IMG/VR virus record: IMGVR_UViG_3300037635_001997
Coordinates: 1-32,471 of that record
Length of the DNA: 32,471 nt
Source of the DNA: a virus
Strand: one strand, 5' to 3'
How positions within the stretch are numbered: position 1 is the stretch's first letter; every line of letters starts with the position of its first letter. The notes under the pieces are model-generated. The model did no database searches. It saw only the letters and a list, made by a program, of their open reading frames with translations, and was not told the DNA's origin. The translations under genes and the position numbers were made by a program. Positions 1-8,000 of the stretch are shown here, in pieces.

Positions 1-139
1 AATCATCACCGTCCACGTGCGCGACGTGCATTCGCGCCCATACGGGGCCGGTCTTGAATTGGTAGGTTAGTATCTGGTGCTTGTCTTGCCATGCGCGTCG
101 AGGCGAAAGGCTTTGTTCTGTTTGTATCAGTTCGTTCAT
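1..139 (-). CDS. Hypothetical protein, cut by the left window edge
   Basis: Starts at ATG 139 with the leader TAACCAACGAACAAA and stays open for 46 codons to the window edge: MNELIQTEQSLSPRRAWQDK, then QILTYQFKTGPVWARMHVAH. The leader resembles those of the scaffold gene and the 155-aa head gene, which supports this start. No function can be assigned from the fragment. Confidence 0.55.
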   Translation of the reverse strand, partial: MNELIQTEQSLSPRRAWQDKHQILTYQFKTGPVWARMHVAHVDGDD

Positions 140-151
140 TTTGTTCGTTGG

Positions 152-238
152 TTAGAATTTCTTAAGGATGAAAATAAGTCCGGCGATCAGCATGGTGGTT
201 GATGTCAGGACTGCGGGGTGGAATGCGATATCATGCAT
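152..238 (-). CDS. Tiny membrane peptide ORF
   Basis: 28 codons from ATG at 238: MHDIAFHPAVLTSTTMLIAG then LIFILKKF. It has one hydrophobic segment with a positively charged end, the look of a small membrane peptide. It overlaps the preceding gene by 8 bases and ends 12 bases before the next start, so it fills the gap exactly. Translation is plausible by coupling, but its length makes chance possible. Confidence 0.35.
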   Translation of the reverse strand: MHDIAFHPAVLTSTTMLIAGLIFILKKF

Positions 239-458
239 AGGGGCTGGTGGTTGAGGTTGCCATGTTGTGATCCTCGTCGAGCCTGACTGCTGCGTTGAAC
301 TCAGAAAGCGCGTTGTAGAGCATGCGTGATTTGTATTCATGAGCATCCTCGCACTCTGGCTCCAGATGGAGACCGTTGTCGATAAGCTCCTCCTCACAGT
401 CGAGCAGATCCTGCGCGGCCTGAGCGAGCTCTTTGATGATTTCTTGGTCGATAATCAT
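231..458 (-). CDS. Hypothetical acidic protein
   Basis: 75 residues, strongly acidic and mainly helical (IIKELAQAAQDLLDCEEELI, YKSRMLYNALSEFNAAVRL). No family is recognised. Its tail (MATSTTSPYA) is disordered. It lies 4 bases after the ribbon-helix-helix-like gene and overlaps the next small ORF by 8 bases. Acidic small phage proteins are sometimes DNA mimics or inhibitors, but nothing here shows it. Confidence 0.5.
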   Translation of the reverse strand: MIIDQEIIKELAQAAQDLLDCEEELIDNGLHLEPECEDAHEYKSRMLYNALSEFNAAVRLDEDHNMATSTTSPYA

Positions 459-462
459 GGGT

Positions 463-657
463 CTATTCTGTGATGGAGATTTCCTTCTTCGATAGCTGAA
501 GCGTGCCAGACTCGAATCGTGGCAACACCCAATCTAGAATGGCAGCAGTCGCGCCCTTCAGGGTTGTCTCTGAGTCTGACGCAAGCATGGTCAGACGGTC
601 CTTGATCACAGGTGAAACCTCGATCACTGTCTTTGTTGGTTTTGGTTTGTCGTTCAT
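463..657 (-). CDS. Ribbon-helix-helix-like small protein
   Basis: 64 residues. A short strand (KTVIEVSPVI) is followed by a helix (KDRLTMLASDSE), a turn and a second helix (LKGATAAILDWVLPRF), the layout of an Arc/MetJ ribbon-helix-helix DNA-binding domain. The tail is charged. It may regulate transcription or act as an antitoxin-like protein. No partner toxin is evident next to it. Assignment is from predicted secondary structure only. It lies 4 bases before the next gene, so the two are probably an operon. Confidence 0.5.
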   Translation of the reverse strand: MNDKPKPTKTVIEVSPVIKDRLTMLASDSETTLKGATAAILDWVLPRFESGTLQLSKKEISITE

Positions 658-671
658 GACGCCGACAAACT

Positions 672-719
672 ACGGGGGAGTTTCCCCGTTGGCAACTAAA
701 AGTTTCCTAAAAAGAAACT
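672..719 (-). terminator. Pair of hairpins after the 61-aa gene, weak terminator candidate
   Basis: Two 6-bp stems in the 67-base gap. AGTTTC/GAAACT lies at 701-706 and 714-719, and is followed on the minus strand by TTT. ACGGGG/CCCCGT lies at 672-677 and 684-689, without a T run. On the plus strand the first is followed by TTTTTT. They could end or attenuate the lysis transcript, but stems are short. Confidence 0.35.
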
Positions 720-724
720 ATTTT

Positions 725-910
725 TTAATGGTGTGACTCTGAGTGAGTTACGGGCGGCGAGACTTGCTCATCTTTGTGGTCGTGACTGACCGCAGCAAAG
801 ATTGATAGCAGTAAAGCCACCACTGCGATCATTAATGTGATCGAGATGATGGCGACGGAGAATGCTGAGAAGTAGATGGATCGCGAAAGCTCTTGGATTT
901 CCTTTGTCAT
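725..910 (-). CDS. Small single-pass membrane protein
   Basis: 61 residues: a polar start (MTKEIQELSRS), a hydrophobic stretch about 13-40 (FSVAIISITLMIAVVALLLS) and a His/Asp-rich tail (HDHKDEQVSPPVTHSESHH). No family is recognised. It lies just after the lysis cassette but is separated from it by the repeat-bearing gap, so it may have its own promoter. It could be a second holin/antiholin or another membrane effector. The His-rich tail might bind metal. Its function is not shown by the sequence. Confidence 0.55.
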   Translation of the reverse strand: MTKEIQELSRSIYFSAFSVAIISITLMIAVVALLLSIFAAVSHDHKDEQVSPPVTHSESHH

Positions 911-933
911 TTGAATGACAAATTTAACCCCGG

Positions 934-981
934 TTGCGCATTTATACCAGCTATATCTTTCCGATTGCGCTTTTATACCAG
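934..981. repeat. Two direct 17-bp repeats upstream of the 61-aa gene
   Basis: Plus-strand 934-950 and 965-981 read TTGCGC(A/T)TTTATACCAG with one mismatch, spaced exactly 31 bp apart, about three helical turns. On the transcribed strand they read CTGGTATAAA(A/T)GCGCAA. They fill most of the 75-bp gap between the coiled-coil gene and the 61-aa membrane-protein gene. No other copy was noticed in the window. They could be operator half-sites, tandem phage promoters (each has a TATAAA core) or an origin-type iteron; the sequence does not decide. Confidence 0.7.
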
Positions 982-985
982 TTGA

Positions 986-1297
986 CTAATCCTGGCTAGT
1001 TGCTAGGCGAGCGGCGAGGGCAGTGATGCCATCGGAGATCGTGTCTAACTTTGGTGAGACTTCCTCGGCCAGTGAGACGCGCCCCTTCAACTCTCCCATC
1101 TCATCAGTCAGGCTGATCAGTTGAGCGTTGTTGGTCTCTAGTTTAACCTCCAGCTTGTCGCCGCGCTCCTTGGTCTCGCGATGATTAGAGTGGATAATTT
1201 TCCAGAAGAGACCAATGATTCCAGCCAGCACGGTCAGTGCCGAGATGAGGAGGGTGGTTTGGCTTTCGATTGTTGCGATAATGATAGGTGTGATCAT
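986..1297 (-). CDS. Membrane-anchored coiled-coil protein, possible inner-membrane spanin
   Basis: 103 residues: a hydrophobic N-terminal segment about 15-33 (LLISALTVLAGIIGLFWKII) and then a long charged coiled coil (about 38-100; KLEVKLETNNAQLISLTDEM, GRVSLAEEVSPKLDTISDGI). A single membrane anchor plus a coiled coil in a lysis cassette fits an Rz-type i-spanin, though holin-accessory proteins look similar. It starts in an ATGA overlap with the endolysin. If correct, the lipoprotein two genes upstream would be its partner, which is a separated rather than nested spanin pair. Confidence 0.6.
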   Translation of the reverse strand: MITPIIIATIESQTTLLISALTVLAGIIGLFWKIIHSNHRETKERGDKLEVKLETNNAQLISLTDEMGELKGRVSLAEEVSPKLDTISDGITALAARLATSQD

Positions 1298-1905
1298 TTG
1301 ATGTATCGTTGAGATGTGATGAGGTTACCCTTGCGTCGCTCAGTCTCGTCGAGGAGAATGTAGTCGAACGAGCGAACACGTTGACCCCAGTCGTTGAGAC
1401 TCATGGGGTTGTCGTATTCGTCGAGCAAGGAATAGAGGGATGATTTGAATCGCTTCCAGGTTGACTTGGGGATTGTCTGGCAACCAAGGGAGGATGTGGA
1501 GTTGTATCCGCCAGAGTGCAGGTTGATAGCATGGAAGCCACAGTCCAGCTTGCTGTCCCCGTCACGGTGAACTGTGAACGGCTCGCATTGACGGAACGCC
1601 TGAGCGCCTTTGTGTGTCCCCTTGCCGAAGCGGTGGATGCCCGTTTTGAGCATAGCCATCCCCTTTCGCTTGCTAGTCTTGTTGCGCCAGCCATTCGGAT
1701 CAGTGTTAGCCTGATAACGCTCGACCCCATCAGGGTGGACGATGAAGATAGCATCATCATACAAGCGTCGATCATTCTTTCCCGGAGTCCCCATGGAGTC
1801 GAGATAGTATCCTCTTATCGCGACCAACGAGACGACCGTGGAATCCACGCCATTGACAGCGATAATCTCACGCAGCTCGTCCTCGTTAAGTCGCGGGGTT
1901 CTCAT
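1294..1905 (-). CDS. Endolysin candidate with YkuD (L,D-transpeptidase)-like core
   Basis: 203 residues in the lysis cassette. The core AINLHSGGYNSTSSLGCQTI, with His130 and Cys142, follows the H..G...S.GC order of YkuD-type L,D-transpeptidases. Other features are FIVHPDGVERYQANTDPNG and GIHRFGKGTHKGAQAF upstream, and TWKRFKSSLYSLLDEY downstream. No lysozyme, amidase or CHAP signature is present. No signal peptide is seen, so export would depend on the holin. It probably cleaves or edits cell-wall cross-links. The fold call rests on a short motif, so the enzymatic class is moderately sure; the lysis role is supported by position. Overlaps both neighbours. Confidence 0.65.
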   Translation of the reverse strand: MRTPRLNEDELREIIAVNGVDSTVVSLVAIRGYYLDSMGTPGKNDRRLYDDAIFIVHPDGVERYQANTDPNGWRNKTSKRKGMAMLKTGIHRFGKGTHKGAQAFRQCEPFTVHRDGDSKLDCGFHAINLHSGGYNSTSSLGCQTIPKSTWKRFKSSLYSLLDEYDNPMSLNDWGQRVRSFDYILLDETERRKGNLITSQRYIK

Positions 1906-2045
1906 TATTTCTCAATAGTGATAGGGATGCTACCTCCACCGAACTGATCCGGCAGCGGCACGTTGAAAGTAGCAGAGAAGCCCTCGACCGATCCGCATGA
2001 CGCGAGACCGAACGAGAGGATGCTGAGTGCGATCAGTCTCTTCAT
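1905..2045 (-). CDS. Small lipoprotein, possible outer-membrane spanin
   Basis: A 46-residue ORF read directly from the sequence. It begins MKRLIALSILSFGLASCGS, a clear lipoprotein signal with a lipobox of the form LASC, cleaved before Cys17, leaving a mature part of only 30 residues (GSVEGFSATF, then NVPLPDQFGGGSIPITIEK). Its ATG overlaps the holin TAA, and its TAA overlaps the endolysin ATG (TAATG on both sides), so it must be coupled to both. In Gram-negative phages a small lipoprotein in the lysis cassette is usually an Rz1-type o-spanin, although this one has few prolines. The class is strong; the o-spanin role is inferred. Confidence 0.75.
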   Translation of the reverse strand: MKRLIALSILSFGLASCGSVEGFSATFNVPLPDQFGGGSIPITIEK

Positions 2046-2224
2046 TAGCTCTGGGATCTTCCAGCTCCTGCATCTGCAACGCCCTGGCCAATGATGTATG
2101 CGGCAATGACAGTGTTGATAGCAGTGAGCTGATCAGGGGTTAAACCAAGGTGATCACCAATGGTTGTGATAACGGCGGCGAGCACAGCGGCCCATAGTTT
2201 TCTGGATTTCAGTTTTTCAATCAT
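2045..2224 (-). CDS. Holin
   Basis: A 59-residue membrane protein, starting MIEKLKSRKLW at 2224. A longer reading from 2278 would overlap the fibre gene and adds no membrane sequence. It has a basic N terminus, a first hydrophobic segment (AAVLAAVITTIG), a short polar loop (LTPDQL) and a second segment (INTVIAAYIIGQGVADA), ending in a polar tail. This SRK-W...AAYI..QG.AD pattern is common among small phage holins. It is the first gene of the lysis cassette and overlaps the next gene by one base (TAATG). Confidence 0.8.
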   Translation of the reverse strand: MIEKLKSRKLWAAVLAAVITTIGDHLGLTPDQLTAINTVIAAYIIGQGVADAGAGRSQS

Positions 2225-2229
2225 GATTT

Positions 2230-5004
2230 CTAAAAAGTCTCCCGAAGGTTGGTGATGATAGCCTTGGATACGATCCATCCCCCCGCGCCGGTATTAACGC
2301 CGTCATTCTCAGCCCATACCGACAAGGCGTGACGGTTGTCAAGAAGGACATTCTTCGGGCCATGAGTGGTTGCCCCTGTGACACCGTTGATATACCACTC
2401 AACCGAGTTAGCCCCCCGCGAGCGAAGACGCAGCGTGTTAATATCTGTCGATGAAACATTTACGCCCGTATTAGTCTCGACAAGGGTGGAGCCATCGTGC
2501 GCGACAACAAAGACGCTGCTGTTCACGACTTTGAATCCGAATCCAGAGGTGACAAGATCTGTGGGGCTTTGATGGCTGCTGTTGAAGTTTCCTAGCTGAG
2601 ATTGGAATATCGTGTTTGCGTTGTTGGTGACGATCTTAAACTTGTATGCAAGCTCGATGTCGTTGTCCCAGCGCATATTCTCGTTGTCGAACTCCGCATA
2701 TGGAGCCGCATTGTTATTCTGTAGATTCTTGCAGAAGACCCATGAAGTTGCGCTTGATCCCGTGGTCAGATACAACCCGGCCTGCTTGGACTCGGTGGTG
2801 TTAGCTGACCCTCCGCTATTAGTGAACACTGCCCAGTCTCCCGCTACCGTGCTGAGATCGCTGGAGTTGAGACGGATACGCATAAGATCCTCGTAGGTAA
2901 GTGGGCGCTCCTCCTTGATGAATGAGACATTATCACGGTGACTAATGAGCCATTGGTCTGCGCTCGAGGGATTGGCTGGGAGCGTAGTGTATGAGTTGTA
3001 ATTCGGGATGCAGGACATCCAAACCTTCCACTTCAGATCGCCTTGACTGTCGTAAGTCGGCAGGAATGCGGAGCGATAGAATCCATAGCCATCTCCGTTG
3101 CCGGTCGGCTTCACCGCTGCCTTGGAGTGATCCGCAAACCAGCTCGTACCGTTGTCACTATAGGCATAGTAGCAAGGAACCCCCCCCACTCCGAAATCAC
3201 CGCTGCGAGGCTGATCGTCGAAGAGCAATGCATGGTATCGACCCGCGACTTTCTTTACATTCGCATGCCAAATTTTAAAGTCAGCATGATCGTAGTTGTT
3301 AAAGGTCACCCGATCCTGCCACGTGAATGAGGTTCCATCGGCTGATGTCCAACGATCCAACCCGTCCCCTCGGCTGTCAGTGCCGAACATGGTGTAGGTT
3401 CCATCCTCCTCCTGAATGATTGAGGGTGAGCCGTTACCTGTGCGGGGAACGTCAACGGATGTGGTCACTGGTGTGGTGGCAACCTTACTCTTCTTGGTCC
3501 CCTCGGTGGTGATCTCCACCATGAAATTGCCTGCGTATCCTGTTCCACCAGTAGACTGAGCGATGATGAAATAGCACGCGAGGTTCCCATTGGGGAGCAT
3601 GGTAAGGTGGGTATCCGCAGCCCATCCTCCAACCGTAGCGCCGAGCGTGGTCGAGGTGACTTCGGCATAGGATACCAAGGGGTCAGCAAGATCAGGATAG
3701 TCGGGATGCTTCACCCAATCGTATCCGTTCTGCGAGAATGCAATCTCGGGATTCTCCCGTGGGGCATTCGGGAATGGAGTGTATGCCATCACATACTTAT
3801 AACCCAGGAAGCCATTGGGTGGCTCGATGACATCAGGGTGTGTGACGGAGGGATTATCGTCGAAAGTTGGCAGCTCGATCAGGGGGGTGTAACCACCGAA
3901 CCTGCCAGAGTTAATGGTTGATTTTTGTGCAAAAGGCAAATCTTCAGGCGGTGCTAGATCCGCGCCAGCCTTGACCTCCAAAGGAAGGGGGACTGTGAAT
4001 TCGGTTTGATCTGATCCGTAGTAGGTGAGATCCGCGAGGCCAGTGACAGTCTCCCCCTCGGAAGTGGCGAGCTTTGCGCTCCAAGCGGGAATGGGTGTGG
4101 GGTTGCTCACGTTGGTGTAACCTAGTGACAACCCGTGATCCTCATCCGTCTCCGCATCTGTTACGTCGCCGTTGATGATGTCGATAATGCTCCCGATGTA
4201 ATAGCTTATATCCTGACCCGAGCCATTGGCATTGATGGCGTTGGGTTCACTGTATGGTCTCTCTGAGTGCTTTAGAGTGAGCGACCCCCCGCCGGGGAAG
4301 TTGATTGTCACATCTGATGTGATGTCGGGTTCTCCAGACTTCTTGCCAATCCGCACCACTGGGAAGGACCGAGTAGACAGATCCAGCAATGTGGCGCTGG
4401 AGAGGGCTTGTGCTGCAACGGCTGCATCCTCGCTGGCTGCTGCGTTGGTCTCGCTGATCCCTGCTGCGGTCTCGCTAGCTGCCGCCGCTACTGCCGATGC
4501 TGCCGCCTCGGTAGCTGCCTCACCCACGCCAAGGTGATCAAGCTCCTCCTCAGCGGTTCGGCTAACTAGATCCCCATTCTCATCCTGACCAACCGTGGAA
4601 TTGGTGGAGCTTGGAAGAGTTAAACCCGCGCTGCCTGGTGGTAGCTGGACCGTGCGGCCCAGTTCCTCCTTTAGCTGTTGGGCCTGCATGACCCCGTAAT
4701 CAAAGGCACTCTCCAAGCTTTCCTCGCGCAGTCTACCGCCCTCCACCAGATCAGTTTCCTGTGAGAAGGGGACCTCGCGGCGCAGCGTCACGGTCTGCTG
4801 GTCACTATATCCCACGCTGGTGGTGACCGATGCTCCAAACTCCTCCCCAACGTCAGTCACCGTGATGGCATCATTCGACAGCTCCCCGTCAATATACAGC
4901 TTGACATGTGAAGCTGATAACACCTTGAATGGGAAGGGGTAAGCAGTCACGGTGCTGCCATTCCCTTGATAGGAGGCGATTGGTGTAACGTCTGGAAGTG
5001 ACAT
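2230..5004 (-). CDS. Tail fibre: T7-type attachment domain, beta-propeller and concanavalin-like C terminus
   Basis: 924 residues. About 1-140 is the T7 fibre attachment domain (YQGNGSTVTAYPFPFKVL, then VTLRREVPFSQETDLVEGG). About 160-205 is an Ala-rich coiled coil. About 365-700 looks like a five-bladed beta-propeller of the glycosidase/sialidase-like kind: YVMAYTPFPNAPRENPEIAF, HLTMLPNGNLACYFII, GSPSIIQEEDGTYTMFGTD, IWHANVKKVAGRYHALLFDD and CYYAYSDNGTSWF. About 705-924 reads as a concanavalin-like sandwich (DIELAYKFKIV, NTLRLRSRGANSVEWYING). It probably binds, and perhaps trims, a host surface glycan. It is followed by the holin gene after 5 bases. Confidence 0.88.
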   Translation of the reverse strand: MSLPDVTPIASYQGNGSTVTAYPFPFKVLSASHVKLYIDGELSNDAITVTDVGEEFGASVTTSVGYSDQQTVTLRREVPFSQETDLVEGGRLREESLESAFDYGVMQAQQLKEELGRTVQLPPGSAGLTLPSSTNSTVGQDENGDLVSRTAEEELDHLGVGEAATEAAASAVAAAASETAAGISETNAAASEDAAVAAQALSSATLLDLSTRSFPVVRIGKKSGEPDITSDVTINFPGGGSLTLKHSERPYSEPNAINANGSGQDISYYIGSIIDIINGDVTDAETDEDHGLSLGYTNVSNPTPIPAWSAKLATSEGETVTGLADLTYYGSDQTEFTVPLPLEVKAGADLAPPEDLPFAQKSTINSGRFGGYTPLIELPTFDDNPSVTHPDVIEPPNGFLGYKYVMAYTPFPNAPRENPEIAFSQNGYDWVKHPDYPDLADPLVSYAEVTSTTLGATVGGWAADTHLTMLPNGNLACYFIIAQSTGGTGYAGNFMVEITTEGTKKSKVATTPVTTSVDVPRTGNGSPSIIQEEDGTYTMFGTDSRGDGLDRWTSADGTSFTWQDRVTFNNYDHADFKIWHANVKKVAGRYHALLFDDQPRSGDFGVGGVPCYYAYSDNGTSWFADHSKAAVKPTGNGDGYGFYRSAFLPTYDSQGDLKWKVWMSCIPNYNSYTTLPANPSSADQWLISHRDNVSFIKEERPLTYEDLMRIRLNSSDLSTVAGDWAVFTNSGGSANTTESKQAGLYLTTGSSATSWVFCKNLQNNNAAPYAEFDNENMRWDNDIELAYKFKIVTNNANTIFQSQLGNFNSSHQSPTDLVTSGFGFKVVNSSVFVVAHDGSTLVETNTGVNVSSTDINTLRLRSRGANSVEWYINGVTGATTHGPKNVLLDNRHALSVWAENDGVNTGAGGWIVSKAIITNLRETF

Positions 5005-5062
5005 AGAATCTTTGGTATCTGGTTTTTAGTTGTAAGTGAAGGACAGAGGATTGCGACACCGA

Positions 5063-8000
5063 TCAATTCATGAGTCTCTTGTATTCATCTGTAATGATGT
5101 CGTAGAAGGTGAATGCGCCGGGAGTCAGCTTGCCGATACCCCTGATTATGTTGTCCGCTGCTTTCTCAAAGTCTCCACCTCTCGATAGTTCCATCACCCC
5201 ACCGAGTATCGGAATCTCCTTAGCCCATACCTTAGCCCCGGAGATGGCGCTAATCATTATATCAATCGCATCACCCGCAATGAACAAGCCATTCAGTGGC
5301 CCGAGGAGCATTGCTCTCAGGTAATTCTCTCCAGAGAAAGCATCCTCATCATCTGGACGTAGACCCATGCGCGTGACATCACTGACGAATTGGAAGGCGA
5401 GCGGGAGGAGCATGTGAGCAATGAAAGCCCTTCTCGCAAACTGAGTTTTCCCCTTCTTCTTTCCCGCGAGCATGTCCAAGCCGGACTCATACACGTTGGC
5501 GTAGTATTGACGGGGAGAGGTTTTATACATCGTGAAGAGTTTGAAGACCGACCCATCACCCTGGAAGGAGGATAGGTCTTTCAGCCCACCAGCCTGCTGT
5601 GAGCGATCCGACACCATCTCGGAGACGATCTCAGCTTTGCGCTTGGCATCTGCATCTGTCATGCCGTCACGCTTCGCTTGATCATACGCGTGCTCGCGAG
5701 CTATCCACCCCCCGATCATCACGGGAGCGATGTCACCTAGTTTGCCGGAGAGCATGCCAACCTGTAGAGCTTTCTTGAATTTATTCGCGCCAGCCTTGGA
5801 TCTTAATCCATCGATCACATCACGCTCGTAACCCTTCTTGAATCGCGTCTGAACGTAATCAGTGTTCCACATGTCCAGCATGTTCTTGACTGGATGCTTC
5901 ATGAACCGGGCGCTATACTTGGCGAAGTTCCCAATTCCCATATCAAACGCGTATGCTGGTAGAGAGGTCAACTGTTTCACCATGATAGACCACTTGAAGG
6001 ATAGGGAGTTGTAGGTGTGCGCCGCTCTCAACTTATCCATCCACGCGATGTGTGTCGCCTTTCGGTTGCCTCCATCGGCGAACCACTGAATTCGCTCCTC
6101 AATGGTCTTGATTGCATCTGAACCCACATACCCTTTGATATTATCCCGTAGCGTTTGATCCGAGAAGACGGAGCGAAGTGTCTTCACTGTGTCCGCCCAA
6201 GATGTGTAGTGATTTGTCTGGAGGGTGTGAGATACGTAGATGCTGAGTGCTCCTGCCTCCTGATCCATCGGAGCTTTATTCGCTGTTCGAGTGATCGTGA
6301 AGTTTGGATCGACCGACATCGCCTGCCTACCCTCACTGTCGATGCTCATCTCCTTCGCTTCCTTCTGAGCGATACGCACAGCAGGTGAGTAAAAGTCCGT
6401 CTTCGGTAGGCTGTATCCATTCTGTACGCGGAATACCTCGTTAATCTTGTGGTAGTTCTCCTCGTATTTGATCGTGAGCCACTCGCGGAGCCTCTTTGAT
6501 TCTGGCGAGAGGAATTCTTCCATGTCCTTCATGGTCTGCTCCGAGTATCCCTCATGCTCCATCGAACCCTTGAGACCCTCCTGCCTCCAGAGCATTGTCA
6601 GGTTGAGCGCCTGAGATTGCGATAGCGCCATGTTCTGCGCCTTACCCTGGTGCTGAGACTCATACTCCACCCGCGTGTTCGACTTGATCTTCTTGCCACT
6701 CTCTTGGATCTCAGCATATCGCGCCTGTATCGCTGCCCAGTCCGCTTCACTTATGCCGAGCGCCTCAATGGTGGCTTCCCCATTCAGGATGGACTGCACC
6801 TTGGAAGCTGGGAGTCTCTTGGTTGATGAACGACCATCCTTGCCATACTCCATCTTGGAGATATTGGTCTCATCGATCCGCTCCAGTTCAGCCATCACAT
6901 CCTCAATGCCTGTCCCGATACTAAGTTGACCACCAACCTTAACGCCGAAAATCTCACCGATCATCTCACGATACTCCTCCTGAGTCTCCATGTTGGCGCG
7001 ATCCTCCCGAGTTGTCGAGAGATGAACCATGGTTGAGAGCCGCTCATGCGTCTTACTCTTCATCGTCTCAGCATCCTTATTGCCGCGAGAGATATTATTC
7101 ATCAACCACTCGAACGAGATGTTCTTCCGCTGGAAGTCGCTCATGCCCTCAAGCTCAATATGTTCCGCGCCCAGATACTTGAGGTTGATCTTCCTCTTAC
7201 GGCGAGCATCCTTCAGCAGCTTAGCATCGGATTGATTGAGATCCCCTCGCCCACCAGTGACATCGTTATTAACAATCGAGATCGTCTCCTCAAGGAACTG
7301 ATTGAACTGCTCATCTGACATGGCCTTCAGTAGCTTGCCCTGCCTGTGGATCGTGTTGAGGTTCTGGTAGAAGTCACCCAAGGCATTCGCCTTCATGCCG
7401 TCGATGTTGCCAAATACGGCCAGGTTATCCCGCTTCTCTGTGAGCTTCTGAATCTCAGCCTCATCCGTCTCGGTCTCAAGCTTGCCGTCAATCTTCAGGA
7501 TCTTAGCCTCGACCTCCTCCCGCGTAAGCTTCGAGAGCTTCTCGATCTTCATTACGAGATCCGCGAACTTGAAATTTGAGTCCACCTTGGCTTGACCGCT
7601 TGACTTCTTCTTCGGGCGATTGGCTTTGAAGATCTTCTCGATCTGCTTGCGGTGCTTCCCTGAGATCCACTTGTCCACCTCGACATCCAGTTGCTCCAGC
7701 TTCTTCTCGAGGAATTCGAGTCGCTTCTGATCGCTGTTCAGTTTCCCGATCTGGACGAACCCGCCCATCTTCCCGCGCAATTCAGGCGGCAGGGTTTTAA
7801 GGACTGCATCATACATCACCAGCGAGCGACGAATGCGAGCTACTGGGTTGTAGTGCTTCTTCTGCTTGGCGACCTCCGCCTCCAGCCATTCATTAGCCTC
7901 GGTGCGAGCTTGCTTCGCGGTGTTGCGGATATTGCTCTTCGCCTCCTTATTCCTCTGGCGATTCTCCTGCACCTGCTGCCACTCTTGAGCGAGAGCATCA

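Noticed and set aside
919-926. A TAAATTTG motif on the minus strand matching the Bacteroidetes -7 consensus (TAnnTTTG)
   Set aside because: No TTG-type -33 element lies at the expected distance, and it is a single occurrence.
1401-1775. A 124-codon ORF nested in the endolysin gene, same strand
   Set aside because: Within the length range of ordinary shadow frames here; Ser/Thr/Met-rich, no start or overlap logic.
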